From: Verrucomicrobiales bacterium
GTDB taxonomy: Bacteria; Verrucomicrobiota; Verrucomicrobiia; Limisphaerales; Palsa-1400
Assembly: GCA_003138485.1 (NCBI GenBank)
Contig: PLGF01000083.1
Coordinates: forward strand, 4,577-68,576
DNA: 64,000 bases
Direction: 5' to 3'
Both the position numbers and the translations under genes were made by a program. The notes below the pieces were generated by a model. The model was not told the DNA's origin. It searched no databases and saw only the letters and a list, made by a program, of their open reading frames with translations. Each line of letters starts with the position of its first letter. The stretch's first letter is position 1. Of the stretch, positions 45,001-55,100 are shown piece by piece.

Positions 45001-48000
45001 CGGTCGTGTTGGGCCCGGCGCCGGCCAGTTGGTAAATCGGAATGCTAACGGTTTGGCTGTCCACGGTGTCGGCAAATTTAACCACGGTGCTGACGCTGCC
45101 ATAGTTGACTCCGGCCGTCGCCGTGCCGTTGGTGGTGGAAAAAGTCACTTCGACGCTTCCGTGCGTGCCATTGGTCCGCACAATCGTGATGATCGCGTTG
45201 GTGTTCCCTTCCAGCACGGTGTAGGTGGTGGTCGAGAACATCAGCGTGCCGGGGGCGTTGATCACCGCGCCAATCGTCAGCACCGCGCTGCCGGGCGAGC
45301 CGACAATGGCGTTAGACACGCCGGTCATTTCCAAATCCACGGTCGTATCACTGAAGGTCGTCGGGGAATCCAGAATCGGCACCAGGAAGTAATTGGTGAG
45401 CACACCGGGGTAAAAGATCAGCGTGTTGGTAATTGGAGTATAGTTGACATTGGGCGTGGCCGTTCCGTTGGCGCCGGTATAGACGGTCACCGCCACGGTG
45501 TTGTTCGGATTCCCCTGGCGCACTATCGGGATGACGGCGCTGCCGCCGGGAGCGTCGGCCGATTGCCGATAACTGCTGCCCGAGAAGGCCAGCGCGGTGT
45601 TGACGTTGGTGATGATGAGTTCCGCCGCCGTCAGCGGTCCGATCGTCGCGTACGTGGAGTTGGTCAAGTTGAGGTTCACCATCACATCGCCCGCGACTAT
45701 CGGGTTGTTAATCAGCGGAATCGCCACCGTTTCGAAGGTCTCGCCCAGCGGGAAGAGGATGGTGTTGGTCGTTCCGATGTAATCCCGCCCGTTTATTCCC
45801 GTGCCATCGGAAGTGGAAAACACCGCGCTGACGACCGGCTGGGCCGCCGTGCCTTCGCCACCGATGCGCTGGATGGAAATGTACGCGTTGGTCGCATTCT
45901 CCAACACGCCATAAACCGCCTGGCCGAACTCGATCGAACCGTCGCCGGAAATCGCCCCGCCGTAAAGCCGCACGAAATTGTTCTCCGGCAATCCATCAAA
46001 GGTCGTGAAGCCTCCGCCCACGTTGATTTCATCGTTCTCCTGAATGACAATCGTATCGACATACCCGTTGGCGCCGTACCCGAAATTGATCGTCGGGTCC
46101 ACCGTGCCATCGGGATTGAGCCGTGTGATGCCATTGCGCGTCACGCCGCTGGCGCGGGCAAATTCGCCGCCCAACAAAATACGGTTCTGCGAATCCAGCG
46201 CGATGGCCAGAACCAAGTTGTCACACCCCGCTCCGACGTTGAAACTGGTGTCCACCGAGCCGTCCGTGTTCAACCGGGCGACACAATTGTAATTGCTCCC
46301 GCTCACGTTCGTGAACGATCCCCCGATGAGGATCTGGCCGTCCGGCTGGATGAGGAGGGCGCGAACCGATCCGTTGATGTCCGAGGCAACGCCGTCGAAG
46401 GCTTGGAAACTGGAATCGAGGGATCCATCGACATTGAGCCGCACCAGATGGTGATGGGGTTGGTTGTTGAAGATGGTGAAATCGCCTCCCAGAAGAATCC
46501 GGTTGTTGGCATCAATGGCCACAGCACGGACCGCCGCGTTGCTGCCGCCGATTCCCGCCTGCGGATTGAAATTGGGATCCACGGCTCCCGTGGCTGTCAG
46601 CCGCCCCACGCCGGGAGCGGGGTAGCCATCATAATTCTCGAAACTGCCGCCAATGACATAGTAGGCCAGATTGGGCACGTTGGTCGTCGCCCCCGGCAGG
46701 AACTGCTGGGCCACCGCATAGACCGCGTTGTCCGCTCCGGCGCCGGGGTTGAAGGTGGTGTCCAGGGACCCGTCCGGGTTCAACCGCGCGATGCCCGCCC
46801 GGTTCACCTGATCGACTTGTGAGAAACCGCCCGCCAGCATGATGTTTCCGTTGGTTTGGCCTCCCGCCGGCACCTGGCTCAACACCTGGTTGACCAAGCC
46901 GTTGGCCCCCGCCTGATTGACCAGGAACGTGCTATCACGCGAAGCGTCCGTGTTCAGCCGCGCCACGTAATCAATGGGATATTGATTGTAGAAAGTAAAG
47001 TTGCCTCCCGCCAGCAGGTCTCCGTCCGCCTGCAAGGCCAGCGAGAGAACGTAATTGTTGAATCCAATCCCGCTGGCCGTGGTCTGGTCCACCGAGCCGG
47101 CCGGGCTGAACACCAACTGATTGTCCAGTATCGTCAGCGTCGCCGTTCTGGGGAATTGATTCGATATGGCGGCGGGACTTCCGCCAAAGAGCACCAGATT
47201 CACGATGCGGTTGGTGACGACGGTTTCATTGGGCGTATAATAGATCGGCACGACGAAGCTCTGGCTCGACACGCCCGGTGCGAAGGTAAGCACCCCGCTG
47301 GCGGCCCCATAGTTGGTCCCAGCCAGCGCCGCCGCGAACGGGGGCTGCGCGTTGGTGCCGTTAAGAGTCGCAAAGTTCACCGAGGCCGACCCCACCGTCC
47401 CGCTGGTGCGCACAACAGTGATCAACGCCTGGCTGGCGTTTTGCATCACATTGAAGTTGGACACCGAGAAATTGAAGGTGCCGAACGAATTAATCTCCTG
47501 GATGGTCACCGTCGCGTTGCTCGGATACGCGAGGATTTCATTGTTGCTCACGGTGCTGGTGACACCGAGGTTGGTCGCGCCGTAGAGGAACACTTTGAAG
47601 GTGGTGTTCCCATCCACCACATGGTCTTGCAACGTCGGGAAGGTCATGGTTTGCGGTGTCACGCTCCCGTCGGCAAAGGCGAGCAGATTGGTGACGCCGG
47701 AATAGTTGACGCCATTGATGGCCGTGCCATTGGCCGCGGCGCAGTACACGTCCAACTGCCCTTTGGCCCCGCCCAGGCGGTTCACCGTCACCGTGGCCGG
47801 AGAGCCTTTGAGCGCGGTGTAGGAGGGCGAGCTGAATTCCAAATGACCGGGCTGGAAAAGCCCGTCGATTATCTGCACGGTTGTGCTCGAATACACCTGC
47901 GGCGGCACGTTGGTGTCCAATGCGGCGCCAGTGACATTGGTGATGAGTATCCCGAAATACTTCGTCGGCACCAGGGTCGATTTCCCATAGATATGCACCT

Positions 48001-51000
48001 TTATGGGCACCGTTGTGTTGCCGCTGCTGAAACTCGCCGTGCCAAACACGGCCTGATAATCCCCCGATGATGACCCCGTTGACACCGCGGTGCCGTTTGT
48101 CGTGGTCCAATAGGCCGTCGCATCGCCGGTGTTCCCGTTGGTCCGCGTGACTGTGACATAAAGGTCGCCATTGGTGTCCAGCGTGACGTAGTTGGTCAAG
48201 GCGAAACCCACCACGCCCTTGGGATAGTTGTCGTTGACAATCTCCAGCCCCGCCGAATACTGGCCCAAGGCCGGCAGGGTGGGAACCGTTGCCCCTCCCA
48301 GAGTAAGGAGGCCGGTGGAATTGAGATTCAGCAGCGAAAGGCCGGCGAACAGGTTCACCCCCGGCGCGATTGACGTGTTGTTATTGATCTTCAACCACAG
48401 GTCGGCATCGCCAGAGTCGGGAAACGCGGGCTGAATGGTGTAATTGTATCCCCAGTAGCCGTCACTTTGCCGCCAGCCGTATTCAAGGCCCCCGCCACCA
48501 ATGATAACGCTCCAAAGCTGCCAAATATCGATGTATTCCGCGGAAGGGGTGGCCAAACCGAAGTCCGCCTGCGTGGCGCCCCCTTGAATCGTGTTGGTCC
48601 CCAGCGTGACCGCCGCCGGACCGAGGCTTCCATTGGTCCGATCCAACCCGACGTAGAGCTTGCCCGCGGTATCATCCACCGTGTAGGGATTGAGGGTCAA
48701 AGTGATGTTTCCCGGGCAATTCCCAGTCCCGCCCTGCGGCTCCGGCCCCGTGTTCGACGCGGTAATCACGCGCGCCATATTCAGACGAATTCTGACGTCA
48801 TCCCGCGTAAAACCGCCTCCGATGCGAACGAAGCTGCCGCCGATAAGGAGGTTGCCCGTGGAGTCGAGGGCCATGGCGTTGATATAATTTCTTTGATTGT
48901 TCTCAGCGGGCGCGTCGTTGGGATTGACCGCCCAGGTATTATAGTAATGATTGATAAGGCCGGCATATTGATTGTAGGCCGTGTCCATGAAGTAGGTGTC
49001 CAGCCAGCCGTTGGGGAACAGGCGCGCCATTCCCACCCTGCGAACCGTGTTGAAGACTGTAAACTGGCCGCCAATATCGATGTTGCCGGTCGGTTCGATC
49101 AAGACTGAATAGATGATGTCGTTGGCGCCTATTCCGGGATCGAATGTGGTATCCAGCGCGCCGCTGGAAGTGATCCGGGCGATTGAACCGCGGGTAATCA
49201 AGTTGTAATTCTGGAACGCCCCTGCCAGGATGATTGAATTGTTATTCGGCTGCACGGCCAGACTATAGACGCTCTTGTCGGCCGCAAAGCCCGGATTGAA
49301 CGAGGTGTCCAACGCGCCGCTCGGCAAAAGCCGCCCGATATGGCTCCAGTTGGTGCCGTTGACGTAAAGGAAGTCCCCGCCCAGCACGATGTTGCCCTGG
49401 GAATCCAGCGCCACCGCCCGCACCTGCTGATCCGTTCCCATGCCTGGAATCGTGCCTGAACTGGGCAGAAAGCTTGTATCCAGCGCCCCGTTGGTCATCA
49501 GCCGCGCGATATTGGCGCAGTTGGTCGTGTTGAAAGAGGAGAAATTCCCGCCCACAACGATATTTCCATTGGCGTCAAGAGCCAGCGCCAGCACCGTGCC
49601 GTAATAGTTAAAACCCGAGTGGGTCACGAAATTGGTGTCCAGCGTCCCGTTGGGGTTCAAGCGCGCGATATGCCCGGCCACGGTGCCGTTGACAGAGGTG
49701 AAATCGCCGCCGATGTAAATCCGGCTCAGCGAGTCAATCGCAATGGCCCTGACGGCGCCATTCGGACCGCTGCCAAGGCCGTTTGCAAATCCGAAATCCA
49801 TCTGCCCATTCGCTACAAGGCGCGCGAGGTAATTGATCGGGGTGGAATTGTAGGAGGTAAAGTCTCCGCCGATCACTGCCTGCCCGTTGGCCTGCACAGC
49901 CATCGCATGCACCGGCGCGCTTGCTCCCGGCAGCGGATTATACGGCGGATAGGAGGCTGCCGCCGAATCGACGTTCCAAGTCCGATCTGCGGAGCCTGCG
50001 GCCTGCTGTCCAGGGTCCGCGCTGTCGAAGTTCAGGGTGACATTGGCTTTGCTGATATTGCCGAGCACCACCGGCACCGTCGAACCCGCATTGGCTGAAA
50101 TGTCGGCTGGAGAAAAGAACAACTGCACGTAAAGGTCCGAATCGAATTCAACCGCGCCGTTATTAGTGACCGGGATGATAATCGGCTCCGGGAGCCCATA
50201 ATTCTGTGGGAACATGATTGTGCCATAAAGACCGCCGTTCTGAGGGTTCAACGCAGTTGAGAGTCCGGGGGGGTTCCCCCAGTTGTTGTTGTAGGGCAGG
50301 CAGAAGTCCCAGTCATTGGGGTTGCTGCCATTAAAGGGCAGGGCATAGTCGGAGCCGGCCACCGTTGTGAAGTCGTTGTTATCAATTGGCTGGTTTGGGT
50401 TGGCTTCGCCATCTATGACGTAGGACACCTGCATGGCCTGGCCGCCCTCCGGTTCGCGGTAAACATAAAGGGTCACATAACCATCATTCACACTTCTGTC
50501 GGCGCGGAATGTCGCCCGTTCGAAGTTCATCACGACATAACTGCCATAGGCGAGATTCGTGGAGGTGGGCGGGCCGGCGCTGTAAAAGTTCTCCACGTTC
50601 ATCGTCGCGGTTCCAAGAGTGCGCGAAATGGTGGGCGGGACAATGTCCAGACTCTCCAGCGGGTCCAGCAGCGTGGGATTGCCGTAGGGGTCCACCTGGC
50701 CGGGCACGTTGGTCAAGATCAACTCGACCAGCGCGTTGACTCCATAATACAGGTAGTTTCCGTTCGCGTCCGGATAATCCGGCCCCCCGACGCCCCCGAT
50801 CCCCAAAGTCCCGCTGCCGCTGCTTCCAAGGTCCTGAGGCAGGTTCAGATAAACATCCTGGTTCATCTGGTAATCATCGAACGTCACATTGGTGGAGTCC
50901 GTCGATTCGTAGTCCACTCCGTCCCGCGCCGAGGGCGTCATCTCGTTAACTATGTTTGTCAGGCAGAAGTAAACCACCTGCGTCGTCGTCACATTCGTGA

Positions 51001-52099
51001 CGGTTCCGGAGTTGGTGACCGAGACGGGCGGGTTGACGACGTTGCCCATACATGGCCAATTGGTGAAAAAATTCGTTACGTTAAAGACCCCGTTCGAGCC
51101 ACTCATGTCGGTCATCTGAACACCGGTGCTGGCATTGGAAACCACCATCAGCGAGTTTGTAAAATCGCCGTAGTTCGTCACATAATAACGCACCCCCAAG
51201 AGCACGTCTTCGATCCGTTGCAAGAAAGCCGTGTTGGTATAGTAACTATTGGTGTAGCTCGTTTCCGTCAGACTGCCGTTTGCGTTCATGGTGTAGTTGG
51301 TCAGGAACACGTTGCTGCCGGTGACATTGGTCTCGAAGAAGTTTTGATAGAATGTATTGGTTACAATCAGCCTCAGTTCGCACCGTCCGCTGGAGCCGCC
51401 GACCCGCGTGATGGTAATGCGGGCGTTGGCATCACCCGCCTGATTGTGAAGGCTCGGGCTGATGTTGCCGTTCATCTCCGCCAGTATCTCATCGTCATAC
51501 TCGCCCATCGGAAAGGTGGCGGCGGTAAACTGGAACGTGCCGCCCACCACGCTGGGCGCCCAATTCAATGCAATGTCCCCCTGCGCGTTGGTTCCATCCG
51601 CGGACGCACCGTCCTCTTGAATGAAATAGAGCGTTCCTTGCGTCGCCTGGAAATCGACGCGGCTGGTCACGCCCCCGCTGGGATCCTCCTCATTGGAGGC
51701 AACCTTTGTCAGATTTGCAAACGACTGGATGGTGCCAGCCCTCAGACGGTAAACCGCCAGGACCGTGGGCAAGGCGTAGCCGGAATTCGGATCGACGCTG
51801 CCCCGGGTGTTGAAATCGATCGTGGTGGTGATGGGAGCGGTCCAGGCATACCAGATGCTCGACTGCGCGGGGTTGCCCGCAACCGGGACCGGTTCCCCCG
51901 GTTCGGCGGTGGCGCTGAGGTTGGTGCCAAGGACCGTGCCGGAAATGCCGATGATGCCCTGGGCGTTGGCAAAATCGTCATTGAGCGGGGCCGGTTGCGC
52001 CTGGCTCTGGAACGCGATGCCGGCACATAGAGCCGCGGCCCAAAGCAGGCTGGACACCCGGCCCAACTTCCTCAAAAGTTCTGGTTGCACTGTTAACAT
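42023..52099 (-). CDS. Giant secreted delta-60/Calx-beta/DUF11 adhesin-like protein
   Basis: At 3358 residues from ATG 52099, this is the largest gene in the window (10 kb). The upstream frame to 52189 overlaps the neighbour and was not used. A signal peptide (LLWAAALCAGIAFQSQAQP) opens the protein. Two delta-60 repeat blocks lie at about 700-1100 and 1670-2040 (GGDFTSVNGTVAGHIARLNP pattern). Calx-beta domains fill about 1110-1660 and 2045-2740. A P-domain-like part and DUF11 repeats follow to 3265, and the C-terminus ends HYFYRLKAPLP. Calx-beta domains usually bind Ca2+. A surface adhesin or filament role is inferred. It sits 13 nt before the protease gene and 37 nt after the next upstream gene. 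Confidence 0.9.
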   Translation of the reverse strand: MLTVQPELLRKLGRVSSLLWAAALCAGIAFQSQAQPAPLNDDFANAQGIIGISGTVLGTNLSATAEPGEPVPVAGNPAQSSIWYAWTAPITTTIDFNTRGSVDPNSGYALPTVLAVYRLRAGTIQSFANLTKVASNEEDPSGGVTSRVDFQATQGTLYFIQEDGASADGTNAQGDIALNWAPSVVGGTFQFTAATFPMGEYDDEILAEMNGNISPSLHNQAGDANARITITRVGGSSGRCELRLIVTNTFYQNFFETNVTGSNVFLTNYTMNANGSLTETSYTNSYYTNTAFLQRIEDVLLGVRYYVTNYGDFTNSLMVVSNASTGVQMTDMSGSNGVFNVTNFFTNWPCMGNVVNPPVSVTNSGTVTNVTTTQVVYFCLTNIVNEMTPSARDGVDYESTDSTNVTFDDYQMNQDVYLNLPQDLGSSGSGTLGIGGVGGPDYPDANGNYLYYGVNALVELILTNVPGQVDPYGNPTLLDPLESLDIVPPTISRTLGTATMNVENFYSAGPPTSTNLAYGSYVVMNFERATFRADRSVNDGYVTLYVYREPEGGQAMQVSYVIDGEANPNQPIDNNDFTTVAGSDYALPFNGSNPNDWDFCLPYNNNWGNPPGLSTALNPQNGGLYGTIMFPQNYGLPEPIIIPVTNNGAVEFDSDLYVQLFFSPADISANAGSTVPVVLGNISKANVTLNFDSADPGQQAAGSADRTWNVDSAAASYPPYNPLPGASAPVHAMAVQANGQAVIGGDFTSYNSTPINYLARLVANGQMDFGFANGLGSGPNGAVRAIAIDSLSRIYIGGDFTSVNGTVAGHIARLNPNGTLDTNFVTHSGFNYYGTVLALALDANGNIVVGGNFSSFNTTNCANIARLMTNGALDTSFLPSSGTIPGMGTDQQVRAVALDSQGNIVLGGDFLYVNGTNWSHIGRLLPSGALDTSFNPGFAADKSVYSLAVQPNNNSIILAGAFQNYNLITRGSIARITSSGALDTTFDPGIGANDIIYSVLIEPTGNIDIGGQFTVFNTVRRVGMARLFPNGWLDTYFMDTAYNQYAGLINHYYNTWAVNPNDAPAENNQRNYINAMALDSTGNLLIGGSFVRIGGGFTRDDVRIRLNMARVITASNTGPEPQGGTGNCPGNITLTLNPYTVDDTAGKLYVGLDRTNGSLGPAAVTLGTNTIQGGATQADFGLATPSAEYIDIWQLWSVIIGGGGLEYGWRQSDGYWGYNYTIQPAFPDSGDADLWLKINNNTSIAPGVNLFAGLSLLNLNSTGLLTLGGATVPTLPALGQYSAGLEIVNDNYPKGVVGFALTNYVTLDTNGDLYVTVTRTNGNTGDATAYWTTTNGTAVSTGSSSGDYQAVFGTASFSSGNTTVPIKVHIYGKSTLVPTKYFGILITNVTGAALDTNVPPQVYSSTTVQIIDGLFQPGHLEFSSPSYTALKGSPATVTVNRLGGAKGQLDVYCAAANGTAINGVNYSGVTNLLAFADGSVTPQTMTFPTLQDHVVDGNTTFKVFLYGATNLGVTSTVSNNEILAYPSNATVTIQEINSFGTFNFSVSNFNVMQNASQALITVVRTSGTVGSASVNFATLNGTNAQPPFAAALAGTNYGAASGVLTFAPGVSSQSFVVPIYYTPNETVVTNRIVNLVLFGGSPAAISNQFPRTATLTILDNQLVFSPAGSVDQTTASGIGFNNYVLSLALQADGDLLAGGNFTFYNQYPIDYVARLNTDASRDSTFLVNQAGANGLVNQVLSQVPAGGQTNGNIMLAGGFSQVDQVNRAGIARLNPDGSLDTTFNPGAGADNAVYAVAQQFLPGATTNVPNLAYYVIGGSFENYDGYPAPGVGRLTATGAVDPNFNPQAGIGGSNAAVRAVAIDANNRILLGGDFTIFNNQPHHHLVRLNVDGSLDSSFQAFDGVASDINGSVRALLIQPDGQILIGGSFTNVSGSNYNCVARLNTDGSVDTSFNVGAGCDNLVLAIALDSQNRILLGGEFARASGVTRNGITRLNPDGTVDPTINFGYGANGYVDTIVIQENDEINVGGGFTTFDGLPENNFVRLYGGAISGDGSIEFGQAVYGVLENATNAYISIQRIGGEGTAAQPVVSAVFSTSDGTGINGRDYIGTTNTILFPLGETFETVAIPLINNPIVAGDVMVNLNLTNSTYATIGPLTAAELIITNVNTALAFSGSSYRQSADAPGGSAVIPIVRQGNPNNTVAVTVYTGANGTATPNVNYTPITNTLIFYPGVLTNYFLVPILDSPTTFSDTTVDLEMTGVSNAIVGSPGSAVLTIGAVINAPGTLMFSTTTYTVLEGNTNAIITIVRTNGTHGSVEVTFSTTNGTATAGVNYGSVSTVVKFADTVDSQTVSIPIYQLAGAGPNTTVLLNLSNPTGGAAIGGAAQETLTILNDIPNFCFGSATYFVNEGAGSVTLWVQRNGDTNDTVSVDYSTFSPANASDTNGYAVTNVDYVYTSNTLTFGPGQLLQSVPITILQGKTVNGLEIFQVLLENPKILLPTPATNIQIGSPGVTTVGIICDVTGFAFATNAYFVGENGSNIVITVNRVNPSTGPVSVQFATSDGTAINGVDYAATGGVLNFLDGQPSSSFVVPILNPNLVENSKTFNIALFAPSANSSLLSPSNTVVTITNTYTGLSFGASSFTVSECSEGAAIPVVRTGQTNNTVSVNYATHDGSGLAGTNYFATNGTLTFTPGQTVQTFNVPVINNHVIGPNHTVELALSDPIGAQVLNPSTALLTIQECNGAYIVASGTAFQGGTIRPNTRVIYPNDTVTIAFGLRDIAGNGTTNLVATLLATNGISNVSPLSNSYGALALNGPTAARSFKFTAIGTNGQNVAAVLALQDGTANLGMVAFGFTLGDVTTTFTNLESIIIPEIGRATNAFPPDYGYPSVIAATGVPPGILDGVTVTISNFTHSYPSDVDILLEGPGSQSSVLMSKCGSGYSVTNITLTFSEAASNTLVPVNGRIGSGTYGPTANPGNIMAQLPGPVEGIAEAPLAPYSPNLNTFFATPANGQWLLWVVDTVPFNSGEISNGWILNLSTGIPVEADSDLWVSVLTTSDLTLSNQFAGTITVTNYGPAPATDVVITEPIPPGVAYVSNGCNCGVVANGVISFTLPTLAVNAGAAFTSYFMPTNLGYITNVVTALADQQDPNTNNVATNISVIGPPSADLGLTMTASPSLVTLGGDVTYVITVTNGGPSQAASVTVTDVLPPGFLYVTNYPSAGVTNNNGTITWAVGTLNPAASGGTAPALQIVAAPSVAGIWLNSASVSSAVFDPFKLNNFAAAKVEVDAVSITINTAGASNWLVWPTNYVLQGASNLPPQGTWISITNPAPPVVNGQYNYPLVGTNGSHYFYRLKAPLP

Positions 52100-52136
52100 A
52101 TCATCAAAAGTTGATTGCTCGCGCGGACGTTTCCCG

Positions 52137-55100
52137 TTACTGGCTCTGCAACAGGACGCTGCCGCTGTCATTCGTGCCGGCGCCACCAAGGAAATAGCCG
52201 CGCGCGTTGCCCGTGTTCTGCAAGAGCACGCCCGACATCTTCACCCGCTCGCCGGTGTTGGTATTGACCACCAGCCGGCCGCTGAAAGTTCCCGCCGCCG
52301 CCTGGACGCGCAATGTCACCACCGCGGACGTGTAGCTCAGGCTCTTGTCCAAAGTGACGGAGTTGCTTATCTGCGGCACACCCGCGCCGCTTGCGATCAC
52401 GACCGGGCTGGCCAGTTGGAGCGGCGCATTGGGTTCATAGGGAGACCCCAGCAAACTGAGGGCGTTGGTGAAGACTGTGCCGCCGTAATAGCGGGCCTTG
52501 TTGGTTCCCTTGCTCCAGGTCACGTCGGTGGATGCCAGCCCGTCGCCGCTCACATTCACCCAGCCCATAATCAAATCGTTCCCAGCGGCTACGTAGCCGT
52601 AGAACGGCCACCGGCCGGATTTGGAGACGGGAACCGACTGGCTGAACGTGGTTCCATCCGCCAACCCGCCGATTGCGGACAACAGTCCCAACTTGCCCAC
52701 CGTTGCCGTGACATAGCTGTCACCGGCGAACACTCCTGGCACGTCGCTGACCCACGGCAGCGACCCGGTGTATTTCATGGCAAAGGGCGAGGTGTCCTTG
52801 GCCGTCCAGACCGGGCTTAAGTCGGCCCACAACTGCGCGTCCGACGCGGCCGGCACATCGCCCGTAATCGCGTTAGTCTTGCCAGTCATATCGAGATGAA
52901 GATTCACCGTCAGCGGCGACCGCTTGCCATCCTTGGCAATGACCTGGTCCACGCCGTTGGTGGGGAACTTGTGGCTGAACCTGTAGGTCTGCGGTCCCAT
53001 GGCCAACCGGCCCGAATAAGCGCCGCTGCGGCTTAATGCAAGGGTGATGAAACCCGAATTGGCCGGGTCGAACTGGTTGGTGGGGTAAAACAAGCCGTTA
53101 TAGAGGCCTTGCAAGGGGAAGAAGGGCTGTTCCACGAAATTAGCCACAACCTCAGTGTCCCCCTCCAGCTTGAATTTCAAAACGGCGCCGTTGGAACTGA
53201 TAACGTCGCTCCCGCTCAACCCCCATCCGGCGAAGTTCCACCCGTTGGACGCCACGGCGGTGAGCGTGTACGTCTTGCCCAAGGCCAATTGGCTCGATTT
53301 GACAACGGGGGAGACTCTTCCCGCCCCGTTGACGGTAATACTCGCCATCGCCAGATTAGTGCCGGAGCGGCTGATTAAGAAGGCGCTTTCCGTCGCCTCC
53401 TGACCCGGGCAGTCGAGATAAATGGCTGAATTGGTGGGGTTGTTCAAGACATAAGGCTGCCTATCGTAATTGGGCGGGAAGCCCGGGAAAAAGGAAATAT
53501 CCGGGCTGGTGGCCAGGGCCGCGTTCATCAGGCAGACTTGGCTGCTGTTCTTGTAAGGAACGGCCTGGGTGCTGTTCGGCCCGGCAAAATCGGGCACCCA
53601 CACCAATCGGTTGGAATACGCAAACTGCAGCTTGAAAGGGTCTATGTTCGAGTCCGCGAAATAGATCGTCAAATTGGAATCTATCAGCAATCCACTCTGG
53701 AAATCGGTGTTAAACAGCGAGTTGGTGTCAAAGTCCAAATAGTCAACATACATCCCATTCTTGGCCCCGGCCCCGGTGAAACGAAGCGTCGCGTTGGTGG
53801 ATTGCAGCGACAATGTCAGATGACCGATCACCACGTTGTTGACAAACCCTGCCGCTTTGGCGCCCATGTCCGTTCCCGCCCAGACATGGTCCACCACCGA
53901 AAGCCCTTCGGCGATCGTCACGATCTCGGTCCCAAAGAGGTCCCCGGTGGCCGGCTTCTGGAGCAGGGTGAACCCGTCGGTCGTCTCCCAATAATTCACC
54001 AGGGGCGTGTTGGTGCTGGGTGCCCCCGAAACAAGATCGGTCAACTCCCCGGTCGCGTCCGTGTCCAGAATTAACGCGCCTGACCCGCTGGCGCCAGCGT
54101 AGATGGTCGATCCGCTCACCTGGATCGCATGGGCCGACAGAGTGATGGTGGAATAGGCTTCCATAATGCCGGGCGCCTGCCGGCCCATGTCCAACGCGCC
54201 GGCTTCAACGAGAATCGCTCCCTCGTCGCCATACAACAAACCGTCATTTTCAAACGACGCGCAATCGAACATCAGAACCGCGCCTTCGACCAGGCCAAGA
54301 TTGGTCACGCTATTAACGGTGTACTTGCGGCCCGCCGGGCCGGTAGTTCCTTTATCCTGGTCGTAGCCGATGTCAAACTCGTTGTCCACCTCCACGATGG
54401 CATTGCTATTAATAAGAAGGGATTTCAATTCCGGCAGGTTCGCCTGCGTCAACGACCCCGCGTTTTCGGTGAAGACGTTGGTGCCGTTGAGCGTGAGATT
54501 GGTGGCGGTGATGAGCACGCTGTTGAGGACGCGTAGATTGTCCTGCACCACGACGTTGGTCGCGCGCAAGGCCAGGTTTAGCGCCGTCGATTGGTATGTC
54601 CCCCGCAAATCCTGGTTCACAACCAGAATATGATAATACCAGTTGTTGGTCACGCTGAAAGCGGCATTGGTGTTTCCCTTGTTGTCGTTGGTCTGGGTGT
54701 TCGACCATGTCGCGCTCCAGGCCGCAATGTCACCGCGCAGCCGGTGAAACGCGGCGGGAAACACGTTGGAGACAAGGAGCGACTTGTTGGTGCGAGACCC
54801 CAGGGAGCTGTTGAAGTTGCCCCATTCGGAACCGTACGTAGCGCCGACCAGGTTGGTGGCGTTGAGCGTGACGACGCCTTCGGCTTGGATACGGGTGTTG
54901 GCCAGTTTCAACGTGTGGGCGTTAATCTCCACCCGACCCGCCTCATTGGTCGGGTCGGGAAGGTCCACCTCGGCCGATCCAAGCGTGTCAGACGTCGCGG
55001 GATCCAGCCCGCCCAACACTTCGGGGTCCCGTCCCACTTGGACGGCATAGGCGGCGGCGTAAATGTTCGGCTTTTGATTGGCAAACTCAAACGGCACATA

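Noticed and set aside
43886..46822. A 978-codon plus-strand frame opposite the giant delta-60/Calx-beta gene, and similar long antisense frames at 38230-40017, 42008-43666 and 48467-49108
   Set aside because: They mirror the codon bias of the minus-strand repeats, are Arg/Gly/His-rich without hydrophobic core patterns, and have no recognised domain. The minus-strand proteins have signal peptides and known repeats.
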